Below, one piece after another: positions 41,031 through 50,024 of a stretch of DNA of 50,029 nt. This stretch comes from Cupriavidus taiwanensis (GTDB lineage Bacteria; Pseudomonadota; Gammaproteobacteria; Burkholderiales; Burkholderiaceae), in contig NZ_LT976853.1 in NCBI RefSeq assembly GCF_900249755.1, positions 1,156,580 to 1,206,608 on the forward strand, written 5' to 3'. The notes beneath the pieces were generated by a model. The model did not search any database, was not told the origin of the DNA, and worked only from the letters and a program-made list of their open reading frames with translations. How positions within the stretch are numbered: the first letter of the stretch is position 1; the number at the start of each line of letters is the position of its first letter. The position numbers and the translations under genes are program-made.

Positions 41031-42119
41031 ATGCCCGTAAGCGATTACGACCTGACCGCGGCGTGGAAGCAGGTGCTGACGCTGTCGAAGCTTGAGCCGG
41101 GACAGACCGTCACCGTGCTGACCGGCGCCGCCACGCATCCGCAGACGCTGCGCACCGCGATGGTGGCGGCGGCATCGATGGGCGCCATCGTCAACCGGCT
41201 CGACCTGCCGCCGGTCAATGGCGAAAAGGCGCTGAGCCGCGATGCGCTGGCCTATCTGGGAACCACGCCGCTGACCGGCAATCCCGCGGCGATCGCCGCG
41301 CTCAAGGCCAGCGACCTGGTGCTGGACCTGATGACGCTGCTGTTCTCGCCAGAGCAGCACGAGATCCTGTCCGGCGGCACCAAAATCCTGCTGGCCGTGG
41401 AGCCGCCCGAAGTGCTGGCGCGGCTGGTGCCGACCGAGGCCGACCGCGCCCGCGTCAAGGCCGCCACGCAGCGCCTGGGCAAGGCGCGCGAGATGCATAT
41501 CGTGTCAGACGCCGGCATGGACCTGCGCTGCCGCCTGGGCGAATTCCCCGCCATCAGCGAATATGGTTTTGTCGACGAGCCCGGGCGCTGGGACCACTGG
41601 CCGAGCGGCTTCGTGCTGACCTGGCCGGACGAGGGCGGCACCGACGGCACCATCGTGCTGGACCGCGGCGACATCCTGCTGCCGATGAAGTCCTATCTGC
41701 AGGCGCCGATCCGCATCACGGTCGAGGCCGGCTACGTGCGCCGCATCGAAGGCGGCGTCGATGCCGAGCTGCTGGCCGACTACATGGCGTCGTTCAACGA
41801 CCCGGAAGCGTATGCGATGTCGCATATCGGCTGGGGCCTGCAGCCGCGCGCGAGCTGGTCGGCGCTGGCGATGTACGACCGCGAGGCCACCATCGGCATG
41901 GATGCGCGCGCCTACGAGGGCAACTTCCTGTGCTCGTTCGGCCCCAACAACGAAGCCGGCGGCAGCCGCACCACCGCCTGCCATATCGATATTCCCGTGC
42001 GCCACTGCACCGTCAGCCTCGACGGCGAGCCGGTGGTGGTGCGCGGCAAGGTGATGGACGGCCACCATGCGCCGTCCGCATCGCTCTACAAGGCCAACCA
42101 GGATGCGCGCCATGGATGA
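41031..42119 (+). CDS. nicX: 2,5-dihydroxypyridine 5,6-dioxygenase
   Basis: 362 residues. It has the iron ligands known for NicX at identical positions: His265 (AYAMSHIGWGLQ), His318 and Asp320 (TTACHIDIPVRHC). The enzyme is a non-heme Fe(II) extradiol-type dioxygenase of the leucyl aminopeptidase-like fold; it opens 2,5-dihydroxypyridine to N-formylmaleamate. An AAGGAG site precedes the ATG. It overlaps nicF by eight bases. The match of ligand numbering makes the assignment secure. Confidence 0.95.
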   Translation: MPVSDYDLTAAWKQVLTLSKLEPGQTVTVLTGAATHPQTLRTAMVAAASMGAIVNRLDLPPVNGEKALSRDALAYLGTTPLTGNPAAIAALKASDLVLDLMTLLFSPEQHEILSGGTKILLAVEPPEVLARLVPTEADRARVKAATQRLGKAREMHIVSDAGMDLRCRLGEFPAISEYGFVDEPGRWDHWPSGFVLTWPDEGGTDGTIVLDRGDILLPMKSYLQAPIRITVEAGYVRRIEGGVDAELLADYMASFNDPEAYAMSHIGWGLQPRASWSALAMYDREATIGMDARAYEGNFLCSFGPNNEAGGSRTTACHIDIPVRHCTVSLDGEPVVVRGKVMDGHHAPSASLYKANQDARHG

Positions 42120-42747
42120 CGCAGTGCAGACTTACCAGCGCCAGGGCTTTGGCGCCAGCATGGAACTGAAAGCGCCGTACGGGCTGCTGATCATCGACTT
42201 CGTCAACGGCTTTGCCGATCCGGCGGTGTTCGGCGGCGGCAATATCCCCGAAGCCATCCGCAATACCCAGCCGCTGCTGCGCGCCGCGCGCGAGCAGGGC
42301 TGGCCGGTGGCGCACAGCCGCATCGTGTTTGCCGACGACGACAGCGACCACAACATCTTCACGCTGAAGGTGCCGGGCATGCTGACGCTGAAGGAAGCCG
42401 GCCACAACAGCCAGATCGTCCCTGAACTGGCGCCCGCGGCGGGCGAACTGGTGGTGCGCAAGACGGTGCCGTCGGCGTTCTTCGGCACCTCGCTGGCGGC
42501 CTGGCTGACCCAGCGCGGCGTGCAGACGCTGCTGGTGGCCGGCTGCGTCACCAGCGGCTGCGTGCGCGCCAGCGTGGTCGATGCGATGTCGCTGGGCTTC
42601 CGCCCGCTGGTGGTGTCGGATTGCGTGGGCGACCGCGCGCTGGGGCCGCACGATGCCAACCTGTTCGACATGGCGCAGAAGTACGCCACGGTGCTGACGC
42701 GCGACGAAGCGCTGGCGCAGGTGGCAGGCGTGCGCGCCGCCGCCTGA
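42112..42747 (+). CDS. nicF: Maleamate amidohydrolase, isochorismatase-like
   Basis: 211 residues of the cysteine hydrolase/isochorismatase family. The catalytic triad is visible: Asp in GLLIIDFVNGFADP, Lys in LVVRKTVPSAFFGT, and Cys in VAGCVTSGCVRASVVDAMSL. NicF releases ammonia from maleamate, giving maleate for NicE. It begins inside nicX (8-base overlap), a sign of translational coupling, and ends the nicEDXF operon. Confidence 0.92.
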   Translation: MDDAVQTYQRQGFGASMELKAPYGLLIIDFVNGFADPAVFGGGNIPEAIRNTQPLLRAAREQGWPVAHSRIVFADDDSDHNIFTLKVPGMLTLKEAGHNSQIVPELAPAAGELVVRKTVPSAFFGTSLAAWLTQRGVQTLLVAGCVTSGCVRASVVDAMSLGFRPLVVSDCVGDRALGPHDANLFDMAQKYATVLTRDEALAQVAGVRAAA

Positions 42748-42775
42748 GCCTGATCGAGGAAGACCCGGGTGAGAG

Positions 42776-43531
42776 TCAGCCCGCCGCCGCGCGCTTGCCG
42801 CGTGCCGCCTTGCGCGGCGCGGCGGGCGGCGCAGCCTGCCCATCCGGCACGGCGCCGGGCACGGCCACCGCGCGCAGCGCGGTCTGCTGGATCACATCGC
42901 GCCAGTGTGCCAGCGCGGGCGGGCTCATCATGGGCTCGCCCAGGAAGGCGCTGAGCGTATGATGGTTGGAGTTGTAGAAGTAGCCAAGCGAGGCGATTAC
43001 CAGGTAGACGTCGCGCGCTTGCGCATCCGCGCGGAACAGGCCGGCGGCCTTGCCGCGCGCGAGGATGCCGTCGAGCACGGAGAGCGCATAGCTGGAGATC
43101 TCGCGCAGCCGCACCGACTTCTTCGCGTGCTTGCCCTGGCTCATGTTCTCGCTGGTCAGGATGGCGACGAACTCGGGGTGGTCCAGGTAGTACTGCCAGA
43201 CGAAGTCGATCAGCTGCGACAGCGCGCGCACGGGGTCGGCGGCGTCGAGTTCATGCTCGAGCTGCTGCTCGGCCTGGTTGAGCTGCAGGTAGATGGTCTC
43301 CAGCACTTCGACGAACAGCTTCTCCTTGCTGCCGAAGTAGTAGTAGATCATCCGGTCGTAGGTCTTGGCCAGCGACGAGATCCGTTCGATGCGGCCGCCG
43401 TCGTAGCCGCGCTGGGCGAAGACCTTGATGGCAGCCTTCAGGATGCGCTCGCGGCTGTCCTGCGCCTGCCGGGCCCGGGTGCCGGCTGCCGCCCGACGGG
43501 TGGCGGGCGCGGCCGCAGTCTTGGTGGTCAT
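42776..43531 (-). CDS. nicS: TetR family regulator, NicS-like
   Basis: 251 residues. The TetR helix-turn-helix is at residues ~25-70 (RERILKAAIKVFAQRGYDGG, RIERISSLAKTYDRMIYYYF). The C-terminal domain is of the FadR/NicS-type (YLDHPEFVAILTSENM). Both ends carry Ala/Arg/Lys-rich low-complexity tails (ATRRAAAGTRARQ; APRKAARGKRAAAG). In P. putida a TetR protein, NicS, represses the nicotinate-to-6-hydroxynicotinate step. Divergence from the molybdopterin subunit gene fits this role. Confidence 0.82.
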   Translation of the reverse strand: MTTKTAAAPATRRAAAGTRARQAQDSRERILKAAIKVFAQRGYDGGRIERISSLAKTYDRMIYYYFGSKEKLFVEVLETIYLQLNQAEQQLEHELDAADPVRALSQLIDFVWQYYLDHPEFVAILTSENMSQGKHAKKSVRLREISSYALSVLDGILARGKAAGLFRADAQARDVYLVIASLGYFYNSNHHTLSAFLGEPMMSPPALAHWRDVIQQTALRAVAVPGAVPDGQAAPPAAPRKAARGKRAAAG

Positions 43532-43565
43532 GGTGGGTGTTCTTGCCGTGTGCCTGTTGGCTGGC

Positions 43566-43573
43566 AGTATAAC
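43566..43573. promoter_or_regulatory. Overlapping divergent -10 elements, nicS and molybdopterin subunit gene
   Basis: AGTATAAC reads as TATAAC on the plus strand (43568-43573) and TATACT on the minus strand (43566-43571). Both lie at suitable distances from the starts at 43615 and 43531, so the two promoters compete for the same DNA. A -35-like TTGCCG at 43543 is spaced rather wide (19 bases) for the plus strand. Confidence 0.45.
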
Positions 43574-43614
43574 GGCGGCCCCGCGCGGCGGCTGGCGAAG
43601 GAGAGAGGAGAACG

Positions 43615-45903
43615 ATGACCGCAACCCAGCTGCAACCCCCGGCACAGGCCGACGCCGCCACGCCGCGCGCGCTGCGCCTGGCGCTGCAGCAGGCCACCGG
43701 CGTGCTGCTGGTCACGCGCGCCCCGCAGCCGGCCGCGCGCCCGGCGCCGGGCCAGCCCGGCGCCGCGTCTGACTATGTGCCGGCGCTGCCGGACGTGTTT
43801 ATCGCCGTGCGCGACAGCGGCGAGGTGCTGGCCTTCAACGGCCACGTCGACCTCGGCACCGGCATCCGCACCGCGCTGGCGCAGATTGTCGCCGAAGAAC
43901 TCGACGTACCGTTCGGCCACGTGCGCATGGTGCTGGGCCATACCGAAGCCACGCCCAACCAGGGCCCGACCATCGCCAGCGCGTCGATCCAGATCTCGGC
44001 GCTGCCGCTGCGCCGCGCCGCCGCGCAGGCACGCGCGTGGCTGCAGGCGCGCGCGGCGCGGCAGCTGGGTGTGGACGCTGCCGCGGTGGAAGCGCAAGAC
44101 GGCGTGTTCCGCGTGCGCGGCACGCAGGCCAGCATCGGCTATGGAGCGCTGGTTGCGGGCGAGCACGTGGAACTGCCGCTTGCCGAAGACGTGCTGACCA
44201 AGCCCGTCGAAGCCTACCGCATCGTCGGCCGCGCGGCGCCGCGCGTCGATATCCCCGACAAGGCCCGCGGCGCACTGACCTTTGTCCATGACGTGCGCGT
44301 GCCCGGCATGCTGCACGGCCGCGTGGTGCGCCCGCCGTATGCGGGGCGCGACAGCGGCGGCTTCGTCGGCAACAGCCTGCTGGAAGTCGACCGGGATTCG
44401 GTGCGCGACGTGCCGGGCCTGGTCGAGGTCGTGGTGCAGGGCGACTTTGTCGGCGTGGTGGCCGAGCGCGAGGAATACGCGGTGCAGGCCGCGCGCCGGC
44501 TGCGCGTGCGCTGGAAACCGGTGCCGCCCTTGCCCGCGCTGGACGATCCGGAGCCGGCGCTGCGCGCCAACCCGGCCACGCGGCGCGAGCTGCTGAGCGA
44601 GGGCGAACTGCCCGCCGCGGGCGCCGGCACGGTATTGCAGCGGCGCTATGTGTGGCCGTACCAGATGCACGGCTCGATCGGCCCGTCGTGCGCCGTGGCC
44701 GACTGGCACGAAGACGGCCTGACCGTATGGTCCGGCACGCAGAATCCGCACATGCTGCGCATCGACCTGTCCCGGCTGTGCGGGCTGGGCGAGGACCGCA
44801 TCGAGATCGTGCGCATGGAGGCCGCCGGCTGCTACGGGCGCAATTGCGCCGACGATGTCTGCGCCGACGCGGCGCTGCTGTCGCGCGCGGTGGGGCGGCC
44901 GGTGCGCGTGCAGCTGTCGCGCGAGCAGGAGCACTTGTGGGAGCCCAAGGGCGCGGCCCAGCTGATGGATGTCAGCGCCACGCTCGGCGCCGACGGCGCG
45001 CTGCTCGGCTACGACTTCACCAGCCGCTATCCGTCCAACGACGCGCCCACGCTGGCGCTGGTGCTGACCGGTGCGGTGCCCAACGCGCCGCGCACGCTGG
45101 AAATGGGCGACCGCACCGCCGTGCCGCCCTACGGCTATGCCGCGCGCCGCATCGGCTGCGACGACACCCCGGCGATCGTGCGCGCGTCATGGCTGCGCGG
45201 CGTCTCGGCGCTGCCGAATGCATTCGCGCACGAGTGCGTGATCGACGAACTGGCGCTGGCGGCGGGCGCCGACCCGGTGGACTTCCGCCTGCGGCACCTG
45301 CCTGACGCGCGCGCCGCGGATCTGCTGCGCGCCGTCGCCGAGGCGGCCGGCTGGCAGCGCGGCGCGGCCGGTTCGCGCGGCGTGCCGGATGCCGATGGCC
45401 GGCTGCGCGGCCGTGGCGTGGCCTATGCACGCTACATCCACAGCCGTTTCCCCGGCTTCGGCGCGGCGTGGGCCGCATGGGTGGTGGACCTGTCCGTCGA
45501 CGCCGGCACGGGCCGCATCGCCATCGACAAGGTGGTAGTGGGGCAGGACACCGGCATGGTCGTCAATCCCGACGGCGTGCGCCACCAGGTCCACGGCAAC
45601 GTGGTGCAGACCCTCAGCCGCGTGCTGAAGGAACAAGTCCGCTTCGATGCCGACGGCGTGGCCAGCCGCGAGTGGGGCAGCTATCCGCTGCTGACCTTCC
45701 CGGAGATTCCGCCGATCGACGTGGTGCTGATGCCGCGCCAGTCAGAGCCGCCGCTGGGTGCCGGCGAATCGGCCTCGCTGCCGGGCGCGCCGGCGATTGC
45801 CAATGCGCTGTTCGATGCGCTGGGGGTGCGTTTGCGCAGGCCGCCGTTCGTGCCGGAGACGGTGCTGGCGGCGATGGCGTCAACGACATCGACCAAGGGC
45901 TGA
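43615..45903 (+). CDS. Nicotinate dehydrogenase molybdopterin-binding subunit, IorB-like
   Basis: 762 residues of the xanthine dehydrogenase large-subunit family in the IorB arrangement. An N-terminal segment (GHVDLGTGIRTALAQIVAEE, NQGPTIASASIQIS) precedes the a/b hammerhead (YRIVGRAAPRVDIPDKARGA). MoCo-binding domains follow (MHGSIGPSCAVADW, MEAAGCYGRNCADD). The catalytic Glu718 is in EPPLGAGESASLPG. No twin-arginine leader is seen. It would hydroxylate nicotinate at C6. A GGAGAGAGGAG site precedes the ATG. It is the catalytic counterpart of the degenerate domain at 34379-37303. Confidence 0.88.
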   Translation: MTATQLQPPAQADAATPRALRLALQQATGVLLVTRAPQPAARPAPGQPGAASDYVPALPDVFIAVRDSGEVLAFNGHVDLGTGIRTALAQIVAEELDVPFGHVRMVLGHTEATPNQGPTIASASIQISALPLRRAAAQARAWLQARAARQLGVDAAAVEAQDGVFRVRGTQASIGYGALVAGEHVELPLAEDVLTKPVEAYRIVGRAAPRVDIPDKARGALTFVHDVRVPGMLHGRVVRPPYAGRDSGGFVGNSLLEVDRDSVRDVPGLVEVVVQGDFVGVVAEREEYAVQAARRLRVRWKPVPPLPALDDPEPALRANPATRRELLSEGELPAAGAGTVLQRRYVWPYQMHGSIGPSCAVADWHEDGLTVWSGTQNPHMLRIDLSRLCGLGEDRIEIVRMEAAGCYGRNCADDVCADAALLSRAVGRPVRVQLSREQEHLWEPKGAAQLMDVSATLGADGALLGYDFTSRYPSNDAPTLALVLTGAVPNAPRTLEMGDRTAVPPYGYAARRIGCDDTPAIVRASWLRGVSALPNAFAHECVIDELALAAGADPVDFRLRHLPDARAADLLRAVAEAAGWQRGAAGSRGVPDADGRLRGRGVAYARYIHSRFPGFGAAWAAWVVDLSVDAGTGRIAIDKVVVGQDTGMVVNPDGVRHQVHGNVVQTLSRVLKEQVRFDADGVASREWGSYPLLTFPEIPPIDVVLMPRQSEPPLGAGESASLPGAPAIANALFDALGVRLRRPPFVPETVLAAMASTTSTKG

Positions 45904-45909
45904 TGGGGT

Positions 45910-46035
45910 GCTCCCTCTCCCGCTTGCGGGAGAGGGTTGGGGTGAGGGCGGGAGCTTCCACGAAGTGAATGCCGTCGCTATTGCCAGCGCCGGCCCTCAC
46001 CCCCGGCCCCTCTCCCGCAAGCGGGAGAGGGGAGC
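45910..46035. repeat. Inverted pair of REP-like elements
   Basis: Each element has the hairpin core CTCTCCCGCTTGCGGGAGAG and an adjoining GGTGAGGG tract. The first (45910-~45950) runs forward; the second (~45989-46035) is its near reverse complement. About 40 bases separate them. The pair lies between convergent genes and can fold into two hairpins or one large one. A related core sits in the palindrome at 31308-31349. Confidence 0.85.
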
Positions 46036-46070
46036 AAGCCGCTGGTATCGGGAAGCCCCGCTATGCGGCG

Positions 46071-46547
46071 CTACGCCCCATTCCCCTCATCGATCTCGCT
46101 CATCTTGCGCAGCAGGTAGGTCACCGCCACGCGTTCGGCCGGATTCAGGCTGCCGAAGGTCTGTTCCGAGATCTCCTTCGCGAACGGCACGGTCTCGTCG
46201 ATCAGGGCCAGGCCGGCGGGCGTGACCGTCACCACGACCTTGCGCCGGTCGTTGGGATCATGCGAGACCGCGATCAGCTTGCGCGATTTCAGCCGGTCGA
46301 TGATGCCGCGCACCGTCGCCTGGTCGATCGCGGTGGCGCGCACCACCTCGTTCATCGAGCACGGCTGCCGGTCGCGCACCGCGCACAGCACCACGAACTG
46401 CGCCGCGGTCAGCTGCGAATCCGGGATGGTTTGCTGGAAGATCGCCACATGGCGCTGGTAGGCGCGCCGCAGCAGGTGGCCCACCTGTTCGGTGAAGTCA
46501 TAGTCGGCGGCGGGCTTGCCGGAAGGCGTGTCGGCGGGCTGGGGCAC
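46071..46547 (-). CDS. nicR: MarR family regulator, NicR-like
   Basis: 158 residues with a MarR winged helix: QLTAAQFVVLCAVRDRQPCS, the recognition helix region AIDQATVRGIIDRLKSRKLI, and the wing DPNDRRKVVVTVTPAG. In P. putida NicR represses the later steps, responding to 6-hydroxynicotinate. The GTG at 46547 is the most plausible start; no Shine-Dalgarno is clear. A TATACT -10 element on the minus strand (plus 46579-46584) lies ~35 bases upstream and sits inside GAGTATACC. The frame remains open far upstream without homology. Confidence 0.82.
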   Translation of the reverse strand: MPQPADTPSGKPAADYDFTEQVGHLLRRAYQRHVAIFQQTIPDSQLTAAQFVVLCAVRDRQPCSMNEVVRATAIDQATVRGIIDRLKSRKLIAVSHDPNDRRKVVVTVTPAGLALIDETVPFAKEISEQTFGSLNPAERVAVTYLLRKMSEIDEGNGA

Positions 46548-46654
46548 GAAGCAGGCGCGGTGGCTGGAGGTGACCCCGAGTATACCGAGGAAGGCCGCGC
46601 AACAGGGCGTGCGCGCGGCCGGGGCGGCGTCCGATGCCCTCGCGCCTTTTCGAA

Positions 46655-46660
46655 TACAAT
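46655..46660 (+). promoter_or_regulatory. Candidate -10 element for the DMT transporter gene
   Basis: TACAAT within CGAATACAATCG lies 56 bases upstream of the chosen GTG start (46716). No strong -35 was found at ideal spacing. It is the only good -10-like sequence in the divergent region with nicR on this strand. Confidence 0.4.
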
Positions 46661-46715
46661 CGTCGGGTCGTTTTGCGGGGCCGCCGTGCCGGCCCGCTTT
46701 CCTCCCGTATTCTTC

Positions 46716-47642
46716 GTGTCCGCCTCCCAGAAGTCTCTCGCCGTGCCCGCCGCGCTGCCTTCGCCGCAGCGCTCGGGGCTTGTCATCGCCGCCGTGGGCG
46801 CGGTGCTGTTTTCGGCCAAGGCCATCGTCGCCAAGCTGATGTACCGCTACAACGTCGATGCCGTGATGGTGATCACGCTGCGCATGCTGTTCGCGGTGCC
46901 GCTGTTCATGGCGATCGGCTGGTGGCAGTCGCGCCGGCTGGCGCCGCTGTCGTGGGCGGACCGGGGCCGCGTGGTGTTTCTCGGCTTTATCGGCTACTAC
47001 CTGTCCAGCTTCCTGGATTTCATCGGGCTGCAATACATCACCGCCGGGCTGGAGCGGCTGATCCTGTTCCTGACGCCATCGTTCGTATTGCTGGTGACCG
47101 CGCTGGTGTTCCGCCGGCCGATCGGCACGCGCCAGTGGCTGTCGCTGCTGCTGGCCTATGCCGGCATCGTGCTGGTGTTCGCGCATGACCTCGATGTCAG
47201 CGGCAGCCGGGTGTGGCTGGGCGGTGCGCTGGTGCTGGGCAGCGCCATCACCTATGGTATCTACCTGATCCTGAGCGGCGAGCTGGTGCGGCGCATCGGC
47301 TCGCTGCGGCTGGTGGCGTATGCCATGTGCGTGTCGACCGCGTGCTGCGTGATCCAGTACCTGGTGCTGGGCCGGCCGCTGGCGGAGCTGGCGCAGCCGG
47401 CGCCGGTGATGTGGCTGTCGCTGGTCAACGCGGTGTTCTGCACCGTGCTGCCGGTGTCGCTGACCATGGTGGCGGTGTCGCGCATCGGCGCGCCGATGGC
47501 GTCGCAGGCTGGCATGATCGGGCCGGTGTCGACGCTGTTGCTGGCGTTCTGGCTGCTGGGCGAGCCCGTCAGCGGCGTGCAGCTGGCCGGCAGCGCGCTG
47601 GTGATGGGCGGCATGTATTTGCTGTCGGCAAGGAAAACCTGA
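46716..47642 (+). CDS. DMT superfamily (EamA) transporter
   Basis: About 308 residues with ten predicted transmembrane helices in two EamA repeats. Examples are LVIAAVGAVLFSAKAIVAKL, LSSFLDFIGLQYITAGLERL, ILFLTPSFVLLVTALVFRRP and MIGPVSTLLLAFWLLGEPVS. Members export or exchange amino acids and other metabolites. The start is uncertain: GTG at 46686, 46716 or 46743 are all in frame; 46716 is chosen as intermediate. It is divergent from nicR, so a link to pyridine metabolism is possible but not shown by sequence. Confidence 0.83.
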   Translation: MSASQKSLAVPAALPSPQRSGLVIAAVGAVLFSAKAIVAKLMYRYNVDAVMVITLRMLFAVPLFMAIGWWQSRRLAPLSWADRGRVVFLGFIGYYLSSFLDFIGLQYITAGLERLILFLTPSFVLLVTALVFRRPIGTRQWLSLLLAYAGIVLVFAHDLDVSGSRVWLGGALVLGSAITYGIYLILSGELVRRIGSLRLVAYAMCVSTACCVIQYLVLGRPLAELAQPAPVMWLSLVNAVFCTVLPVSLTMVAVSRIGAPMASQAGMIGPVSTLLLAFWLLGEPVSGVQLAGSALVMGGMYLLSARKT

Positions 47643-47696
47643 TTCGGGGCCCGCGCGGCGCGGGCCCGCCACAGACAACAGACAAGGGAGAAACAC

Positions 47697-48485
47697 ATGG
47701 ATCTGGGACTGCGCGGCAAGCATGCGCTGGTATGCGGCGCCAGCAAGGGCCTGGGCTTTGCCTGCGCCGATGCGCTGGCGGCTGAAGGCGTTGACGTAGT
47801 GATCGTGGCGCGCGGCGCCGAGGCGCTGGAAAAGGCCGCGGCCGGCCTGCGCGCGCGCCATGGCCGCCGCGTGATCGCGGTGGCGACCGACATCACCACG
47901 CCCGAAGGCCGCAAGGCCGCGCTCGACGCCGTGGCCAAGCTGGGCGATCTCGACATCCTGGTCAACAACGCCGGCGGCCCGCCGCCGGGCAACTTCCGCG
48001 ACTGGGAGCGCAGCGACTGGCTGGCCGCGCTGGACGCCAACATGCTGACCCCGATCGAGCTGATCAAGGCCACCGTCGACGGCATGATCGCGCGCAAGTG
48101 GGGCCGCATCATCAATATCACCAGCGGCGCGGTCAAGGCGCCGATCGATGTGCTGGGCCTGTCCAATGGCGCGCGCTCCGGCCTGACCGGTTTCGTTGCC
48201 GGCGTGGCGCGCGAAGTGGCGCAGCACGGCGTCACCATCAACAACCTGCTGCCCGGCCCGTTCAATACCGACCGCCTGTTCAAGACCATGGAAGGCGGCG
48301 CGAAGAAGGCGGGTCTGAGCGTCGAGGAAGTGGCGCAGCGGCGCGCCGCGGCCAACCCGTCGCGCCGCTTCGGCGAGCCCGCCGAGTTCGGCGCCACCTG
48401 CGCCTTCCTGTGCAGCCGCCATGCCGGCTACATCACCGGCCAGAACATCCTGCTCGACGGCGGCGCCTTCCCCGGCACGTTCTGA
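47697..48485 (+). CDS. SDR-family protein lacking the canonical catalytic YxxxK
   Basis: 262 residues with the SDR Rossmann fold: a variant nucleotide motif CGASKGLG (residues 13-20), the NNAGG stretch (residues 90-94) and a final [15 protein letters not shown]. Where classical members have Ser...YxxxK, this protein has Ser143 followed by [11 protein letters not shown] (153-163), without the tyrosine or lysine. This corresponds to the FabG-like subgroup known to depart from the SDR tetrad. Activity, if any, is unknown. A GGGAGAAA site precedes the ATG. Followed by mgsA, 47 bases on. Confidence 0.88.
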   Translation: MDLGLRGKHALVCGASKGLGFACADALAAEGVDVVIVARGAEALEKAAAGLRARHGRRVIAVATDITTPEGRKAALDAVAKLGDLDILVNNAGGPPPGNFRDWERSDWLAALDANMLTPIELIKATVDGMIARKWGRIINITSGAVKAPIDVLGLSNGARSGLTGFVAGVAREVAQHGVTINNLLPGPFNTDRLFKTMEGGAKKAGLSVEEVAQRRAAANPSRRFGEPAEFGATCAFLCSRHAGYITGQNILLDGGAFPGTF

Positions 48486-48532
48486 CCGGCAGTGTCCCGA
48501 CGTTCCCCGTACCCCGCCACCAGGAAGCCCTG

Positions 48533-48940
48533 ATGACCCGGCTCACTATGCCTCGTATAGCGCTGATTGCCCATGACCACAAGAAGGACGACATCGTCGC
48601 CTTCGCCGCGCGCCATCGCGCCTTTCTGTCGCAGTGCGAACTGCTTGCCACCGGCACCACCGGCGGGCGCCTGATCGACGAGGTCGGGCTGGACGTCACG
48701 CGCATGCTGTCGGGCCCGTGGGGCGGCGACCTGCAGATCGGCGCGCAGCTGGCCGAAGGCCGCGTCAGCGCGGTGGTGTTCCTGCGCGACCCGATGACGC
48801 CGCAGCCGCACGAACCCGATATCAACGCGCTGGTGCGCGCCTGCGACGTGCACAACGTGCCGTGCGCGACCAACGTGGCCAGCGCCGAGCTGCTGCTGGC
48901 AGGGCTTGCGCGCGAGAACGGCGCGGCGCAGGCCGGCTGA
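48533..48940 (+). CDS. mgsA: Methylglyoxal synthase
   Basis: 135 residues. [20 protein letters not shown] carries the phosphate-binding lysine and catalytic His; [11 protein letters not shown] is the P-loop; [12 protein letters not shown] and [19 protein letters not shown] hold the catalytic aspartates. The enzyme turns dihydroxyacetone phosphate to methylglyoxal and phosphate, relieving sugar-phosphate build-up. AGGAAG precedes the ATG at 48533. Short gaps to the SDR gene upstream and the quinone oxidoreductase downstream suggest one transcript. Confidence 0.94.
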   Translation: MTRLTMPRIALIAHDHKKDDIVAFAARHRAFLSQCELLATGTTGGRLIDEVGLDVTRMLSGPWGGDLQIGAQLAEGRVSAVVFLRDPMTPQPHEPDINALVRACDVHNVPCATNVASAELLLAGLARENGAAQAG

Positions 48941-48990
48941 AGTTAACCGTATTCCCGATCGATGCTTCACCAAGACAAGGAGCGACGCAG

Positions 48991-49968
48991 ATGAGCAAAG
49001 CCATCCGGATCGAGCAGACCGGCGGTCCCGAAGTCATGCAGTGGGTCGATGTACAGGTGGGCGGCCCCGGCCCCGGCGAAGTGCGCGTGCGCCACGAGGC
49101 GGTGGGCCTGAACTATATCGATGTCTATTTCCGCACGGGGTTGTACAAGCAGCCGCTGCCGGGCGGGCTGGGCATGGAAGGCGCCGGCGTGGTCGAGGCG
49201 GTGGGCGAGGGCGTGCGCCACGTTGCCGTGGGCGACCGCGTGGCCTATGCCGGCCGTCCCACCGGCGCCTATGCGCAGGTGCGGGTGATGCCGGCCGACA
49301 TCGTGGTGCGGCTGCCCGATGCGATCCCGTTCGACACCGCCGCGGCGATGATGCTGCAAGGGCTGACCGCGCAGTACCTGATCCGCGACAGCTACAAGGT
49401 GCAGCCGGGCGACACCGTGCTGCTGCACGCGGCCGCGGGCGGGGTCGGGCTGATCGCCTGCCAGTGGCTGAAGGCGCTGGGCGTGACCGTGATCGGCACC
49501 GTCGGCAGCGACGAAAAGGCCGAGCTGGCGCGTGCCAACGGCTGCGCCCACACCATCGTCTATACGCGCGAGTCGTTCGTCGATCGGGTCAAAGAGATCA
49601 CCAACGGCAAGGGCGTGCCGGCGGTCTATGACTCGATCGGCGCGGATACTTTCCGCGGCTCGCTCGACTGCCTGGCGCCGCGCGGCACCATGGTCAGCTT
49701 CGGCAATGCCTCGGGCCCGGTGCCGCCGTTCGACCTGTCGGTGCTGGGCAACAAGGGCTCGCTGCGGCTGACGCGGCCGACGCTGATGACCTACGTGGTG
49801 CACCGCGAACTGCTCGAGCCGATGGTGGCCGACCTGTTCGACGCCGTTACCACCGGCAAGGTCAAGATCGACATCCGCCAGCGCTACGCGCTGTCCGAGG
49901 TGGCGCAGGCGCACCGCGACCTGGAAGCGCGCAAGACCACCGGCTCGACCATCCTGCTGCCGCACTGA
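48991..49968 (+). CDS. qor: NADPH:quinone oxidoreductase, zinc-independent MDR family
   Basis: 325 residues. The MDR family groES-like N-terminal part has GPGEVRVRHEAVGLNYIDVY and GMEGAGVVEAVGEGVRHVAV; the cofactor domain has the nucleotide motif AAAGGVGLIACQWLKALG. No zinc-ligand cysteines are visible, as expected for QOR (crotonase-independent) members, which reduce quinones or alpha,beta-unsaturated carbonyls. The ATG at 48991 follows AAGGAG. It may help detoxify reactive carbonyls alongside mgsA; that link is inferred. A strong terminator follows. Confidence 0.93.
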   Translation: MSKAIRIEQTGGPEVMQWVDVQVGGPGPGEVRVRHEAVGLNYIDVYFRTGLYKQPLPGGLGMEGAGVVEAVGEGVRHVAVGDRVAYAGRPTGAYAQVRVMPADIVVRLPDAIPFDTAAAMMLQGLTAQYLIRDSYKVQPGDTVLLHAAAGGVGLIACQWLKALGVTVIGTVGSDEKAELARANGCAHTIVYTRESFVDRVKEITNGKGVPAVYDSIGADTFRGSLDCLAPRGTMVSFGNASGPVPPFDLSVLGNKGSLRLTRPTLMTYVVHRELLEPMVADLFDAVTTGKVKIDIRQRYALSEVAQAHRDLEARKTTGSTILLPH

Positions 49969-49989
49969 CGCCGTTTCTGCGCAGCATAA

Positions 49990-50024
49990 AAAATCCCCGG
50001 GGCACTTGGTGCCCCGGGGATTTT
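49990..50024 (+). terminator. Intrinsic terminator after qor
   Basis: AAAATCCCCGGGGCAC and GTGCCCCGGGGATTTT form a perfect 16-bp stem with a three-base TTG loop, beginning 21 bases after the qor stop. T-rich sequence continues to the end of the window. The A-rich upstream side allows it to act in both directions. Confidence 0.92.

Noticed and set aside
46548..48422. Open minus-strand frame extending the MarR-type protein by over 600 residues
   Set aside because: Only the last ~158 residues have regulator motifs; the remainder is antisense to the DMT transporter and SDR genes.
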